Positions 24,316-37,439 of a stretch of DNA of 64,000 nucleotides are shown here, piece by piece; the stretch's first letter is position 1; every line of letters begins with the position of its first letter. This DNA is from Polytrichum commune (taxonomy: Eukaryota; Streptophyta; Polytrichopsida; Polytrichales; Polytrichaceae). The position numbers and the translations under genes were made by a program. The notes beneath the pieces are model-generated. The model worked only from the letters and a program-made list of their open reading frames with translations. It did not search any database and was not told the DNA's origin. The stretch is taken from contig OX485809.1 in NCBI GenBank assembly GCA_950295325.1, forward strand, positions 29,032,144-29,096,143, written 5' to 3'.

Positions 24316-25365
24316 CTAATTAGTTTACCTTGCAGTGGCAATGACACGTGATCCTTGTAGTGTTACAAATACATAACCCTAGGTGTGGATGGACTTTAAA
24401 TACAACACTATTTATGACATGATAGCAACAATATAAGTGATCCAATTTATTTGCACAAATGTTGTTCCATGTGATTCCATGCACATCTATACATTAGAAT
24501 AGCAATTGATGGGATGATTTCACTAGGTATGAGGATTGTGGGGCTAATTTGTCACTGAACTAGTGTAATTGATTATAATATAGTGGTAAACTTAAAGTAT
24601 GTGCCACGTGAAAGCAAGGATAGGAGATCTTCCAAATTCAACTATAGTGTTATGAATAGAATGAATTGTATTCTTTAACATAGAAAAGAATGGTGCACTA
24701 TTGTTTTCATTCAAGTTGGGGCCATTTTACACACATGACCAATGGATCGTGACAATTGTTTTAGGGTTTCTTGTGGTCATGGTCAACGGTCAAAGCTATG
24801 ACCATGAGAAATCATTGTCTTTTTTGAAGCCTTGGTCACATGACATAGTGTTATGGTTCTTCCTACTTTTTTCTATGTTAAACCAACCCCCCCCCCCCCC
24901 TCTTGATTTTTCTCCTTCTAACCATAAAAGTGAGAAATTAATCCATGTATGCTATCAACCTTTTACTTCTTCCACTAAGCCATGGTTATGTTATTCACGT
25001 GTATGAGATACTATTTTTTTTGTGATACCAAGGTTGTATGGTACACAAGATCACTTTTATTTCACCAGTTTGGTGTCCAGGATGGCGAAAGGTAGCGTAA
25101 GCATGTCAAACCTCTTGCTGGATTACAATCTTTCAATATCACAATCAACTTGGACACAATAACATGTATGCATGTATCTCACAACTTTACAGCAACACGA
25201 ACCTCATCTCAATCTTCACATGCAATATTTCAATGATATGCGTCAAAAGACAAGTCATTGATCTTCGTACAACAATGGTAAAGGCTTTTAGCATTTACCA
25301 TGTATAAACTTTGTAACTACGATCAAAACTTCTTATATTGAGGTGTGAGTCTAGCCTATGCTCGA

Positions 25366-25371
<6 letters not shown>
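24316..25371. other. Non-coding, nothing recognised
   Basis: AT-rich sequence with a run of 14 C at 24887-24900. No exon of the neighbouring dynein light chain was recognised here. Confidence 0.5.

Positions 25372-25397
<26 letters not shown>
25372..25397. repeat. (TC)n microsatellite abutting a gene's stop codon
   Basis: A near-perfect TC repeat. On the minus strand it is a GA repeat beginning within a few bases of the stop codon of the dynein light chain frame. Confidence 0.9.
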
Positions 25398-25399
<2 letters not shown>

Positions 25400-25401
<2 letters not shown>

Positions 25402-25741
25402 AAGCTGAGACTCCAAAAACTGTGACAATGACATACATGGTCTTGTTCTCCCACCTAATTGTTTTGGTCCCATCCGAGCCTTTGTCCCAATGAGAGGATG
25501 TGGCCATTACCATGCCTGCGCCAGTCTTTTGCATAATTATACATGTCGCGATGTATTTGAAGGGCTTGGCAAGAGTGATCAACCGCTTCGTGCACGCCTC
25601 CGCAACCGCATTTGACCAATGTGTCACTCGATCGTGATGGAATTGAGAGCTCCCAATTGCTTCGTCGATTGAATCCTTTATGATGAGGTTTATCTCATCC
25701 ACCACAAACATGCTATCCTCAAGCTCCTTCTTGGACGACAT
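25400..25741 (-). CDS. Dynein light chain, Tctex-type (DYNLT1-like)
   Basis: A 113-residue protein from the Met of MSSKKELED, which matches the usual family length of about 113. The Met 17 codons upstream (25792) is also in frame but less likely. The conserved core is clear: FVVDEINLIIKDSIDEAIG (about residues 12-30), then THWSNAVAEACTKRL, KPFKYIATCIIMQKTGAG, and the C-terminal strands with DGTKTIRWENKTMY and a final VFGVSA. Tctex light chains are dimeric adaptors binding the dynein intermediate chain, in cytoplasmic and axonemal motors. Flowering plants lack dynein, so the gene implies flagellated sperm. It is intronless here and lies alone in transposon-rich DNA. It could be a retrocopy, but no defect is visible. 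Confidence 0.9.
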
Positions 25742-28700
25742 GGTGTTTATTATTTCAAGTGAGAGGCAAGGAAGTCCTTCAATATGAAACACCTTTCAAA
25801 CAAGCATGGGAATACCTATTCATGCAAAGAGAATCTAAAATCGCATTAGATTCAACAATCTTGAAGTGAGCTATTTCAATTGACATTCAAAATTTGATGA
25901 TATGTGTTATCACTAATTATTCACGTGTACTACAGGTCCAACATCGAGGATAGTAGAACAAACGTACACAAGGCACTACTATCAACGCTTACACATGAGG
26001 TTCCACACTATTGTTCAAAGCTTCAATTTGGTGTTTTAGTAGACAATTGCTAATTTAACTCAAGTATGTCGGATGGGAGGCGGAAAGATCCAAATTATGA
26101 ACACTTATGTTTTAAATCATTCCTTATCATATCACATTCTTCATGCAAAATTGATTCTCATGTGACATCCCTAGAAAACCTCAAATACAACAACACAACA
26201 GGTTAACTTTCCATACCGTTCACAAGGACTCCTACATAAATCCACCCTATCTATTGATATTGTTTTAGAGGTGTCCACAACCTATCGTTGCCACACATGC
26301 CTACATAAAAGCTCACGACATTTCAACATAGCTCATTTTGCAAGCATGGCATTTCCACATCTGACTTGCAAATTTATTTGTTAGCAAGCCCTAATAATGG
26401 ATTTTGTCAAGAATTTGTGCCCAATGACAAAGACAAAGGACTTCCATTCTTCTCATGACTCTTCAACTTAACCCTAGCCTAGTCCACATACAATCTCATG
26501 GGCACCACGACTTCACACTCACAAGTGCACAAAGTTGAGCATATTGTATGCGGGTGCTATCCGTTTTTTTCCTTAATCGGACACCATTGTATGTAATGTG
26601 GTTAGGTGTAGATCTAAGAACATTTGTCATGTATACACATGTTTTAAAACAAGATTGAACGAAGTCCTCATATTTTAGTAACTACTCCATACGCAACTAT
26701 CCGCACAAGGGGAGGGGTTGGGGGGGGGGGGGGGGGAATATATGTATTTAGTGTATAAATTAACAAACTTGTACTTTTGATAATCTTGATTAAATAAGCG
26801 AAAATTGTCTTCTGATACGGATTTTGTTGATGTTTCATCATAGGGTTGCTAATGCGATGCAAATAGGATCATGGTCGAAATTATTTTCAAAAAGCTTTCG
26901 TCATGGGACCTTGGGGGGGGGGGGGTAGTCAATTTATTGGAGTAGCAATATACGTGCGAACAAATGATAGGGTATTTTAAAAACATGGGGGCAACAAATT
27001 ATAAATGGACTTAAGAGTAATATAGGGTATCAAAAATGGCACTGGACATCTTTAAAGTACTATAGGGTATGGAATAATAGGTAATTTGGAATTATAAGTA
27101 ATGCAAGCCATTTTTCTATTAACCCAAAGTAGAAATTTACATAATGATAGCATGTGAAAAAAAAAATTGAAAGTAATACCCCCCTATAAAATAGTGGTTG
27201 TTCGCACCTATATCCTTAACTTTTTAAGACACTGCCCCCCCCCCCCCCCCCGCATGGGACATAGTCTAAAGTGGACTTAGACTGGGTGTTTTCAATGGGA
27301 ACAATATTTTTTAAATCACAAAATACATATGTATTGTTTAAAAAATAATGTAAATGTATGTCAATAAAAAATGGGTTGGAATGGCCGCCTCCATTTGTTC
27401 CTTTCAGTTGTCTTGCCACAAAATCCAAGTGACCACCAAACATTTTCCATTTATGGAGATGTAGGAATCCATGTGGGGGCATTCCCGGTTGGGGTACTAC
27501 TTTTGGGTGTCTAACGGTTTAAGGACTATTTTAGACAACTTTACATACTTGGTGTGCTTAGATTTGTATTGTGGAGCATATTTTGGATCATACCTACATT
27601 TCGTACTCCATATTGAGTACAACAACAAAGTTAATTTACAAGGAATAGGGTCATCTAAGATATCATTTTAATTCCTTAAAGGACATTCATGGGTGCTGTT
27701 AAAATTGTTCACCTTAGGATCAAGGAATGAAAAGGACAAAAAAAATTAATCGAAACGATCCCAATTTTTTTCTTCACAATCATCGTTCAAGTGTGTACCA
27801 ATAGAACCAAAAATTTATTGCATACCAATTGTATAACTTTACATGTGGCACCAAACATGGCCAACAATACACAAAATCATGGCTACATGAAAAAGGAACG
27901 TTTAGTATTAGAGTTGGACATTAAAAAATATATGTATGGACACATGACACTTACACCAAGGTACTAGGATGCAAAACAAGAAAAAATTGACCTTTGATGT
28001 ACACTTGAATAATAAAAATTGCCATTGATGTGGCCCAAACAAGTCATATGACCTCTTTACAAGTTTTATGACTTATCTACCCATTTCATAGGGAATTTAT
28101 CCATTATTGGTGATTATTTAATAATAAATAATATCTTTCTTGATAAAGCTTATGAACTACATACTTATCTATTTAAAATTTATTGATCAAATAATAATAA
28201 ATCATGAGAAACGCCGAGATCCAATGCAACATAGTCCTTAAGTCCTTTGTCCCAAAAGTAGTACCCCAACTGTGAATGGACCCATGTCACTTTCTTAACT
28301 TTGTCAATTTTATTTTGGGTGACCTTGTGTAGAGCAAAGTGAGATCGTCACTCCTTTCTCAACCACAAAGAGAGATTGGAAAGGAGTGGTCAGTACATTG
28401 TTTATGGTATTTCATATCGCTTATTATTTGGATATGCAATGCTATAACTTCTCACTTTAGTTGTTATTCTTATCCTCAATGACCAATAGCAAACAAGTAT
28501 TGTGAGGGAAAGGTGAAAAGAACCCTAAGAAGGGAGATTTTTGGTCAAAGTGCCAAAGTTGGATATACTCCTTTGACAAGATGTTTAAGTTAGGTCATGA
28601 TGCATCTTTTGGCCGTTGGGATTGAGAGAATGGCCTAATTTGTGGGCTCTACATCGTTGAGAAAATTGACATTTGAGTGCCCAAAATGCTGAACGAATTC

Positions 28701-29215
28701 TAGGGATACTTCTTGTAACTATCTTCTTTGCAACTTCTGTTCTACTAATGAATACATACTACCTCTATCACGATTAAAATGTTGGATGAAAACTTTATGC
28801 TTGCAATATATATTTATGCTTTCATATCATCTTTGCATGTAAGCAACTCATGACTCATTCAGATATGGTCCAATCATGTTGAAATTCCAGTTATAGCTTC
28901 AATTTATGTTTGCTCACTTATGCATGATTCTACTTCATAACTTTGTGCTTCTTCTAGTAAATAAAAGTTCACTCGTATGTGTTGCTTTGACTTCTTGGAA
29001 ACAAACCCATGCATTTAGGGGTTAGAGAACATGAAAAAAATGAAACACCAAATAACACCCACGTACATTAAGGTAAGTGGTTTGTTTTCTTAATAGGACC
29101 CCTAAACCCGATTGGCATGCCATTCGGTGAGGATCAAAGAGCAAACATCATAAAGACCCATGTTTGAAAGAGATTGGACTACGTCGTCAAATGTGAATAA
29201 CTACTCGACACTCAA
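25742..29215. other. Non-coding, AT-rich, with long G/C homopolymers
   Basis: No gene recognised. Homopolymers: 17 G at 26720-26736, 13 G at 26913-26925 and 17 C at 27235-27251. The first few hundred bases would hold the dynein light chain promoter, but I see no convincing TATA element. Around 29095-29200 there is weak similarity to repeat E (see 57186-57375). Confidence 0.5.
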
Positions 29216-29443
29216 TACACTATTTTGTCTAATTAGTGTGGGTGACCATTCAGAGTCACATGTTGCCTAAAACTATTTACCGATGTTATCATATTTTACC
29301 AACTAAATTATATCATATTATTCAGCGTGCATACCAACTACTTACGTGAATCGAGTAAAGAATGATACTCTTAGTGAAACATTACAGCAATGTGCACCTC
29401 CAAATGGTAACCCACACTAATTAACCAGACAAAAACAATGCAG
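29216..29443. mobile_element. Inverted-repeat element, family F (empty copy)
   Basis: The left arm CACTATTTTGTCTAATTAGT, followed by GGGTGACCATTCAGAGTCAC, pairs with the inverted right arm ending ACAAAAACAATGCAGTG. It is about 228 bp. It matches the arms of the element at 8799-9468 and lacks the LINE insert. Confidence 0.65.
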
Positions 29444-29699
29444 TGAACACAACTGGGAGGACATGCGTACGTATCTAGTTAAAAAATCAACAAACACGCA
29501 CTCCTCGAAAACCATAAGTAAATCATGGAAGGGGCCCGATGTTCAATTTCGGTTGTTGGCAAACATTTCATCGTAAATTTGCTAATGCAACACGAGTTCA
29601 TATTGTTGTGTGAATCTAATCGGTAAACAAAGTTGGAGAACATGAAAAACAAAACCGTACCGAAACACCCCCCCCCCAACACACACACACACACCAAAG

Positions 29700-30660
29700 T
29701 TCGGGAAGTTTTTGAAGCCTTAGTGGCTAATTGCCGGTAGTTGCTATGAAGGGTCGGATTTTGTCCAATTTAAATCGGCAAGAGCCGGTCTTTTGTAAAA
29801 TCAATCGGCCAATTGCCTATATTTTCATATTTTCATTGGCCAATATCCGATTAAATGGAATTCATATCGGCACTAATTGTTTAAAAAATGTATGAAAAGT
29901 TATTAGAAATCATTTCTTAGCACAAAATCTTGAATAAGTGAAAAGAAAGGCATGTTCAGAACTTTAAATTTTAAGAGTTAATATCCTTGGCAGGAATTGA
30001 ACCTAGCAATGCCTTCACTGCTTGAAGGCCAAGGGTCCCCCAATTCTTCATAGAAGCAATTGGATTTGGTCATGGAAAGGTTGGATAATTCAAAAAGTTT
30101 AAGGTTTAGGGTACTTCCTCAAGTGCATCATCAGATGCCCCAGACAAATAGCACTCTAGATTGCTATACAAATAGCGAAACTTAGCAGCATCCTTCCAAA
30201 GATCTAGAGCACTTGTTAGAATGTCATTAAAATCATTGTATGGGCCTTCTATAGCAACACGCATCATACTTTCTAAGTTAGATGTAGACATTCGATTACG
30301 AAGTTTTTGTTTAATAGTATTTTGAACAAAAAACTCCCTTTCATCTTCGAAGCCCTGACATGCATCCCTCGATACCTGCCTGCACTCAGATACCCATGCC
30401 CATAACCCGGAGGGTATCGGTTACCATTTCTTGGGTATCGGCCAGTATTTGAATACTTCTTCCGGCTGAAATCCAGTAACTCACAAGAAGAATCGGCTAC
30501 ATTTCCGGGACATTTTCTGGTCCATTGGCTAATTGCCGGAGGATTGAAATTACAGTCGGATTGCCATCCGATGGTTGGAAATTTGGACCGGCCATGAGGG
30601 GAAATCCATCGGCTGATAATGAACTAGCCGTCGGTTTTCCCCGACCATTGACACACACAC
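29700..30660 (-). mobile_element. hAT transposon remnant region
   Basis: The region surrounds a hAT-like C-terminal coding remnant (30106-30360) and has CGGC-containing words repeated on both sides: GGCTAATTGCCGG at about 29725 and again at about 30527, plus ATCGGC variants. These may be decayed subterminal parts of one element. No exact termini or 8-bp duplication were found. Confidence 0.4.
30106..30360 (-). pseudogene. hAT transposase C-terminal fragment
   Basis: Minus-strand reading gives NTIKQKLRNRMSTSNLESMM, then RVAIEGPYNDFNDILTSALD and LWKDAAKFRYL, ending at a stop (30106). Plant hAT/DUF4371-type transposases end with a comparable segment, NRL(S/G)xxNLExxxRIAIEGP followed by a tryptophan-lysine motif. 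Only this end is readable. The RNase H-like catalytic part is not visible, so it is inactive. Confidence 0.55.
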
Positions 30661-31799
30661 ACATCAAACAAAGTCAACCCTACCACTTTCACTTACTCCT
30701 CGAATGACGTGCCCCCATTGGGCCATTGTGGGCCCCACCGACTGACCAATCACCTCGTGGGTCACGAAGAAACAAACGACAAAAGTGGGCATCAACTAGG
30801 TATTAGAACCGTCGGCTAGGTAGATCACCAGGCAGGCAGGTGGGTGGATGTGGGTAGGTAGATAGGTACCTACCTACATACATTTGCGAAGCAGACACGA
30901 TGCGCCTCCCCCAGGGCCACTGTCTTACAGAACGGATTGTACATAAGTGCAACCCACTAACTCTACATACCTACCTACCCTGGCAACCTACTGCATTCTG
31001 GAAGGTACGTGAAGGGACAATCGTCGTACCACCCCCACTGCTGATCATCAACGCATGCGCTGAACAGGCCACCATATGTACACCACGGCTACATAGTGGA
31101 CCCCCGTACAATCCGGTGTGTGTGTTGGGGGGGGGGGGGGGGGGGAAATGATGACTTTTACACATTTATGAAGATCTGGGTCTGATTGTGCTCCAGTGCT
31201 GCCCCTGCTATCTACAAATCACACGTGGCCTGTCGCCCCACGCCACGTCATCATCAGCATCACCTCCTTTGGGACACATGTTATGACGGTGGGTAAGTGT
31301 GGGAGTGCTTGTAGCAAGACTTTGTGCCTAGGAAAACGGACATTTTATTTCATTTTTTAAGATTATTCGGTGATTTTTAAATTATTATTTTAAAAATACG
31401 TAATTTGCGGGACCCACATTAGGGCTAGTTGTTGTTCTTTGGCAAGGTTGGCACCAGGCGGTTTTTTACAGTTGGGTTTTTTCAATATTTAGAAAAAACT
31501 TAATTATTTGAGGTCCAACAAAATATGGTTTTATTCGGTTTTATTTTATATGAGATGAGATTATAGGGTAGAGGGCCCAATGTTCGCCCATGATGATGTT
31601 GAGTGCCAAGTGCTACAATAAAACCATGGATTTATTCGTAGAAATTGGGGTTTTTTGCACTCAAAACAAAAACCCAATGCATCGGCTATAAAAAGTTGGG
31701 TTTTTCCCACCCTTTCTCTTTGGTAGTAGGAGGAGTCCCTCTTGATGTTTTTCCAAAGTTTATGGCTATTGGTGTGGGAATTTTCTTTGTCCCACTCAC
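30661..31799. other. Non-coding, with a 19-G homopolymer
   Basis: Contains CA repeats near 30650, GGTA/CTAC-rich words near 30805-30980 and a run of 19 G at 31127-31145. No gene seen. Confidence 0.5.
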
Positions 31800-32045
31800 A
31801 CTAACCTGACTGGATGTAATGAACTGCAATTTCGGGCTTGGGGTTTGTGGCGTTTATTAGCCCACCCACACTTATTGGTGCAGGTCACTAGTGAACGGTG
31901 AATACCAACATTGGTTGCAACTAGTGGCTCTCACTAGCTAAACTGGCTTTAAAAGTGGTCCCTGCTCGTACTCACCGTTCATTGGTGGCCTGCACTAGTT
32001 TTATTGATGAGGGACAATTGTTGGTCCTAGTGTGGGCATGCTATT
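31800..32045. repeat. Decayed inverted-repeat sequence related to 40-293
   Basis: The right end CTAGTGTGGGCATGCTATTA matches the right terminus of the element at 40-293. Inside, GGTGCAGGTCACTAGTGAAC and the roughly inverted GTTCATTGGTGGCCTGCACT form a stem-like pair. The left end is unclear. Confidence 0.4.
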
Positions 32046-32389
32046 AGTGACGAAAGATAACCAAACAATGAATCTATTTTTCAAAAAACATTTGACCAAA
32101 ATCGTACCAAATCTTCGACACAATGATCACTGAAAATAATCCATTTTGACATTTTCATCCATTCATGATGATGTAGGCAAAATATGGATGAAGTTGTTAC
32201 ACTCCTTATTTGATTGGTGTCACTTGAACGGGAATTCAAATTTTCAAGAAGAAGAAGAAGAAGATTGCTTCAAGGTTTACAATTAGCAATAAACCGATGT
32301 GTATCATTTCAAAATGTAAATATAAATATAAAATGACCAATTCAGCTTGATGTTGGACTGATGTTGGATTGAGGTATACTAAGTAGTCC
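32046..32389. other. Non-coding spacer
   Basis: AT-rich, with a short GAA repeat near 32250. Nothing else recognised. Confidence 0.5.
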
Positions 32390-32700
32390 TAATACTATGG
32401 GACCTAGAAAGTTAAAGTTGGTCACTCTAATTTCATAGTTGGGGTGGAAATATTGTGGGTCCAAGACTTTGGTCTACCCCTCAATTTTCTTGAGACCAAC
32501 ACCTTACATAAAATAAAACAACCACCTTACATCAAAAGTAGCATACACATAAACCCACATTGATTTCATGAAACACATAATGTGGTTTGTACTAATTATA
32601 GGCTAGAGATTGGCATGGGTTGATTATAAACATGATCTATAATGTGAGAATTTATGTGGGTTCTAGAGAAGTATTGTGACCTACACTAATAGCACTATTT
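32390..32700. repeat. Dispersed repeat H, copy 2
   Basis: Divergent relative of 23950-24315: GTGGGTCCAAGAC, then AACCCACATTGATTTCATG and GGCATGGGTTGA in the same order. Confidence 0.45.
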
Positions 32701-33678
32701 AGTAGAAACTCGGACTTCTTCTATTTTTTCTTTTTAAAAAGAAGAAGTGGCACGGCTTCAATACAATCACAAACTCATCATGTTGACTCCAAGGGTTTCT
32801 CTTAAGAATTATCACAAAAGAGAAGCTACAAGATAATGTCAAATGATCACATGGATATGTTTAGAGTACAAGAATGTTCAATTTACTTCTACAATGAAAG
32901 TTTTTTTAATAAAAAAAATCATCATAATTACAAATCTTGTTGTTTTGATGAGAAATTTTGCATGACTGCTCCAATTTACATATGTTATTGATTGGTGGAA
33001 AGTTATATCCATGAATCATCTTAAAGTGATCCGATTGTCTAGATGTATCTTTGGATATGAACACTTCACGTGGTATACCATGCACAAAATTCCTTGATGG
33101 AGTTTTTTTTAATATAATGACAATTTCAATAGTTATGTCTTGTTTTATTGTTTTAAATGACGTCCAATCATTTGAGACCGAGATTCCAAAATTGGGACGT
33201 TCACCCCATAGATGGTTGAGGAAATTGTACCTTTCTATGCATTCCCTTGCATGAGGCCCGAAGTGGATGGATTTCCTTTTGACATGGGGAAAAAGGCATG
33301 AGAAGCAATGATTTGGAGGTGGCTTTCACACTTGCAAGCTTGACAACATGCATGGTACCATACTTTGTCCCAAAACGTCCACAATGAGACTTGGTGGCTT
33401 GAAAGTTGAGGCAATGCAATGCTCTATAGCCAAATCATTTGTGGCTACTCCTTGCCATAAGGTATGTGGGTGTCTTTTGGTTCGTTTTCCCATGTTCTCC
33501 AACTTCTTCCACCGATTAAATAAAATGTGTGTTGTATTAGCAAATCTACAATATAACATTTGCAAAGACTGGATTTCAAATCATACCTTCCCTTGATTTA
33601 ATTGTGAATATCGGAAGTGCATGTTTGTCGATTTTTTTAATTAGATACATGGGTCCTCTCAATTGTGTTCATTATTAA
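32701..33678. other. Non-coding, nothing recognised
   Basis: Overlapping open frames on both strands at 33050-33600 show no family resemblance and no consistent coding signal. Confidence 0.5.
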
Positions 33679-34136
33679 GAGGTTGTTTACATCATGGACC
33701 ACGAAGTCGTTCCAAGGCCCTGAAAAATTTGTGATTGGTTGTTGACCTCATTCCGGGACTACTTCGGTACACACCAAGAGAAAATGGTTAGAGTGACCAT
33801 AGAGTTTGAGGTCCTCAAAAGACATATTTTAAGGCCTACATTATCCTATGACATGGTCCAACAAGTTTTGCGATAGGAAAGGCAAAAGAGCCATACTTGA
33901 ATTTTTTTTCGCAATTTCCTTTTTTGGGCATATGTTTAAAAAAATCAGCACATTCAATTTTTGCTGCATGGTCATTCCTCCTGGTCCACATTTAGTTTAC
34001 ACCTCGTGAGAGGCCCAAAGACTTTGTAAATTGATTTTTTGAGAAATTAGACTATAGAATTTGGACCATCAGGTCCGACCATGGAAAAGGCCATCTTCCA
34101 TGATCCGACTTCGTGGTCCATGATGGAAACCGACCC
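33679..34136. mobile_element. Harbinger-like MITE, family A2
   Basis: Left end GAGGTTGTTTACATCATGG. Right end is the complement of GGGTCGGTTTCCATCATGG. TAA lies on both sides (33676-33678, 34137-34139). It is the same subfamily as 3158-3707, sharing the stretch around GTGATTGGTT near the left and CCATCTTCCATGATCCGACT near the right. 458 bp, no coding capacity. Confidence 0.8.
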
Positions 34137-34313
34137 TAAGTCCAAAGTAGTTCTTAAAATTTGAAGACATATTCCAATCTCTTTTAAGCATGTGTCTTTA
34201 TGATTGGTCTTTGATCCTCACCAAAGCACCTACCAATCAAATCTAGGGTCTTTGCATGACCCATCTACCTTGCACGAGGCCTTCAGTTAGCCGAGGTTAG
34301 CTTTACCACCAAA

Positions 34314-34759
34314 AAGAGCCACAGTTAACACTAAGTTTCATGGTCCAAAATCATGTAGTGTGGTCACGGACACTCAAGTGTAGTGTGAAGTCATATGTGA
34401 CTGGGCCCTCAACCAAATGCTATTTCAATCAAATTCTATTCGTGTGGGTCCTTACACATGACAAAATAGAATAAAACAAATGGTTGTGAACGTTCAGAGT
34501 ACCATGGTGTTTTGCTTTTGTGTTAGGCCTACCTCCAAGAGATAGTTTTTGAAAACAGTCCAAGTGACCATGAAACATGATGATCCATTTGATGCCATGT
34601 AGGAATCCATGTAGACTTTACATCCATCTTGCATTCCTTGGTCCCTCGAGCGTACTAGTGTGAAAGTAGCGAACTTGGACCGGCTCCGCCTTTTCCACCA
34701 ATGAGAGTGCTTGAAGTGTAACGGTCACGGGCTCTCAGTCTCGTGTGTGAAAGTGGCCT
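34314..34759. mobile_element. Harbinger-like MITE, family B, inverted and decayed
   Basis: Reverse-complement relative of 8204-8668. Shared words include GGCCTACCTCCAAGAGA, GAACTTGGACCGGCTCCGCC and the right terminus with CTCGTGTGTGAAAGTGGCC. The left terminus is eroded, so its position is approximate. Confidence 0.7.
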
Positions 34760-36214
34760 TGAGTGCCATAATATGATGGGATGGAGCTTTCAATTCGAGC
34801 AACAATTGAGGTGGTGGCACGGGGTCGTTTCTGATTCAAAGAGTTTCAGTGTCACACTAGACTCTTGCTGATTGAAGTGAAACGGCCGACATTGAAAGGA
34901 TAAATAATGGACAACCACTCCATTCTCTTATACAACAATCGATGGATGGCTCAATCACACTCTTGGCCGAATATCCTTAGGGCATGTTACACAAGAAGGC
35001 GTTACGCCATGGCTCTTGAGAAGCCATGTATTCTCATCAGTTCATAGGGTCATGGACACCTGTTTTTAGGTTTACATGAGGGTAGTTTTGGATCACAACC
35101 CATAACATCTTCAATGAATGAAAACAACTACGTTGAACTTTAGGATTTAAAATAGGGTATGTCCATTCGGCATGCGGTTTTTAATCCCAAATCGACCAAT
35201 TCAAAGTTAACTTGACCTCAACATACTTATAGGACAAGTTAGGAAGTTAATTTTGAATAGCCTGATAACACCTTTTGAATATGAAAGTTTGAGTATGTGA
35301 CATATTAAGCATTTAAAAACTTGGGTGAATTTATATGTAAGCTCTCGAACTCACATTTTAGCCAACAATAGTTTGATGCCAAGACTTTATAGTTTACTCT
35401 AACAAGGCTGGTCAATGGCAACATAATACGATTTTTGAATGACTCGCTCCATTTGTGTACCATTATAGCAATACGTGGCCATGACCCATTGAGAGTAGAA
35501 AGGTTGAAACATACCCAAACATGAGCGGAGCATTTTGAAGTTCGAAATGAGCTCGTAAACACCAATCTTAAGTTGCAAATTTCGGCCTAGGATATGATTT
35601 TGCTTTGACCGATTAGTCCACCCACCAAGTGGTATCCATCAATACCATTGCAATCATGCATCCTTTTTTTCTTATTCTTTTTCTTTTTTTAATCGACGGC
35701 TTTCAACGTCCGAGAATTCTTGATGTGACATACTAAACAAAGTCTATTGACTTGAACCCAAATGACCAAAACATAGTAGAATTATTTGTAAAGTAAAGTA
35801 GTTGAAACCATGGGTTTAGTCCCAAACCATGAGTTCACGAGAATTAACACGAGTCACCCAAGTTTTCTCAATCCTCAAAATATCATATAAAAACAATGGT
35901 GTCATGCTATCACAAATCAACTTTTTGACTTGTCCTACTAGGATGGGTGGGCCAAGCTAGCCATGCATAGGGAGATCCGGAATTTAGGACAACAGGTTCT
36001 ATGCACATACCATGTTTTAGATCCTAAAATTCTCTCAAAGTTTGAGAGGTGAAAAGAAAAAGTTCCAAAAAGTTCGCCCAACTTTCAAAACATGCTCCAC
36101 TACATAAAGAGCTAATGAGCTCTTAATAGAAATGATTCTCAAAGAAGGATGAAACCCACAGTTTTGTTCCTCTTTGAGAAACTTGACGGATAACTCTTCT
36201 AACATAGTTGTCTA
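34760..36214. other. Non-coding, nothing recognised
   Basis: No gene, repeat or RNA structure that I can support. Confidence 0.5.
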
Positions 36215-36440
36215 GCAGTGTTCGGGGAGAATTTGAACATAATTGGTCAAGATCCTAACGTTTCCAAGTCCAACTAGTTACATGTTGACATCTTTCAGTT
36301 TTTCTTCATTAATTTGAGGTATATTCTATAAATTCCTCTAAAATGATCGATAAATTTCATGAAGTCTTAAATTTCAACTGATTATTTCTCAAACTCAACT
36401 AGTTCATCTGCAACTAGCCGCCAATTCTCCGCAAACCCTG
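36215..36440 (+). repeat. Dispersed repeat G, copy 3
   Basis: GGGGAGAATTTGAACATAAT, GGTCAAGATCCTAACGTTTC, TTACATGTTGACATCTTTCA and CTCAAACTCAACTAGTTCAT occur in the same order as in the other copies. Confidence 0.6.
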
Positions 36441-37439
36441 TTCTCTAGCATCTACTCCAATAGAATATCAAAAGAAAATTTGGAAGAATTTTGCAACTTG
36501 TCTTTATTGCAATGGTTGTGACGCCTACTTTGATACGTGCAAATAGGTAACTCCACACTACTAAATTTGTTTATTACCACAATAATATGTTGAAGTAATT
36601 ATGGTGTTAGCGTGGTTGCTATACAAACGAATAAACAAAGTTATAAGTGCTTGTGATGTGGTTATTATACCCAAGGTGATTTGCATGGGTATAGAGGCAA
36701 CATATTGTACATGTCATTACAAATATCCTTCTACGAAATTCGATCTCATACTTAAACAACTCAATCCAATGCCAAGACACTACAAGTCACAAAAATATGA
36801 GTCCCATATTAGTGATGGGCTATGAGCATGGTTCATTACGTATGTTTGAACGCCGGAAAGTTCATGGTTCTATATGTATTCCCTCAATCTAGGAACACAA
36901 CGATTTGAAACAAATGTAATTTTGCAATGTTATGATTAGAGTTGGTTATAACTGATGTTGGGATGGCATATAGGTGAATGCATGGTATCAATGCATGTTG
37001 TCAACAATGGTATCAAAGAACTTTATATCTGACTTTATCAAAATTGTAATGTTAGTCAAATTCCAATACTTGATGGGTATCACTATATGAGAGAGACTTT
37101 GTTGGGTCAATACCATCCAAACTTACATAATAATACTAGGTAATTTTACCTAGGTATGAAGGTTATTGCATGATGTCAAGATCCATATGGCGTGAAAATC
37201 TAACCTTTCCTCATAGTACACATTTCCAACCAATATCAAACAAGCATAAAGTCCTCACTAGTTTTACTCCCATGTATGTGTAGGGCACATTTTGCGAGAG
37301 GACAAGGAGTTGTTGGTTCTTGTAGTTTATATTATGGGCTTTGAGGTAGGTTGTGAATGTGAGCAGTTGTAGCTTATATTTGTCAGTGCATCATATTATG
37401 GCACATTTAATTATTTTGAAGTTCATATAGCCCAAGCCA
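36441..37439. other. Non-coding, nothing recognised
   Basis: AT-rich sequence. Nothing supportable. Confidence 0.5.

Noticed and set aside
33051-33596. Overlapping frames on both strands as a host gene
   Set aside because: Equal openness on both strands, no motif and surrounding repeats. Coding could not be supported.
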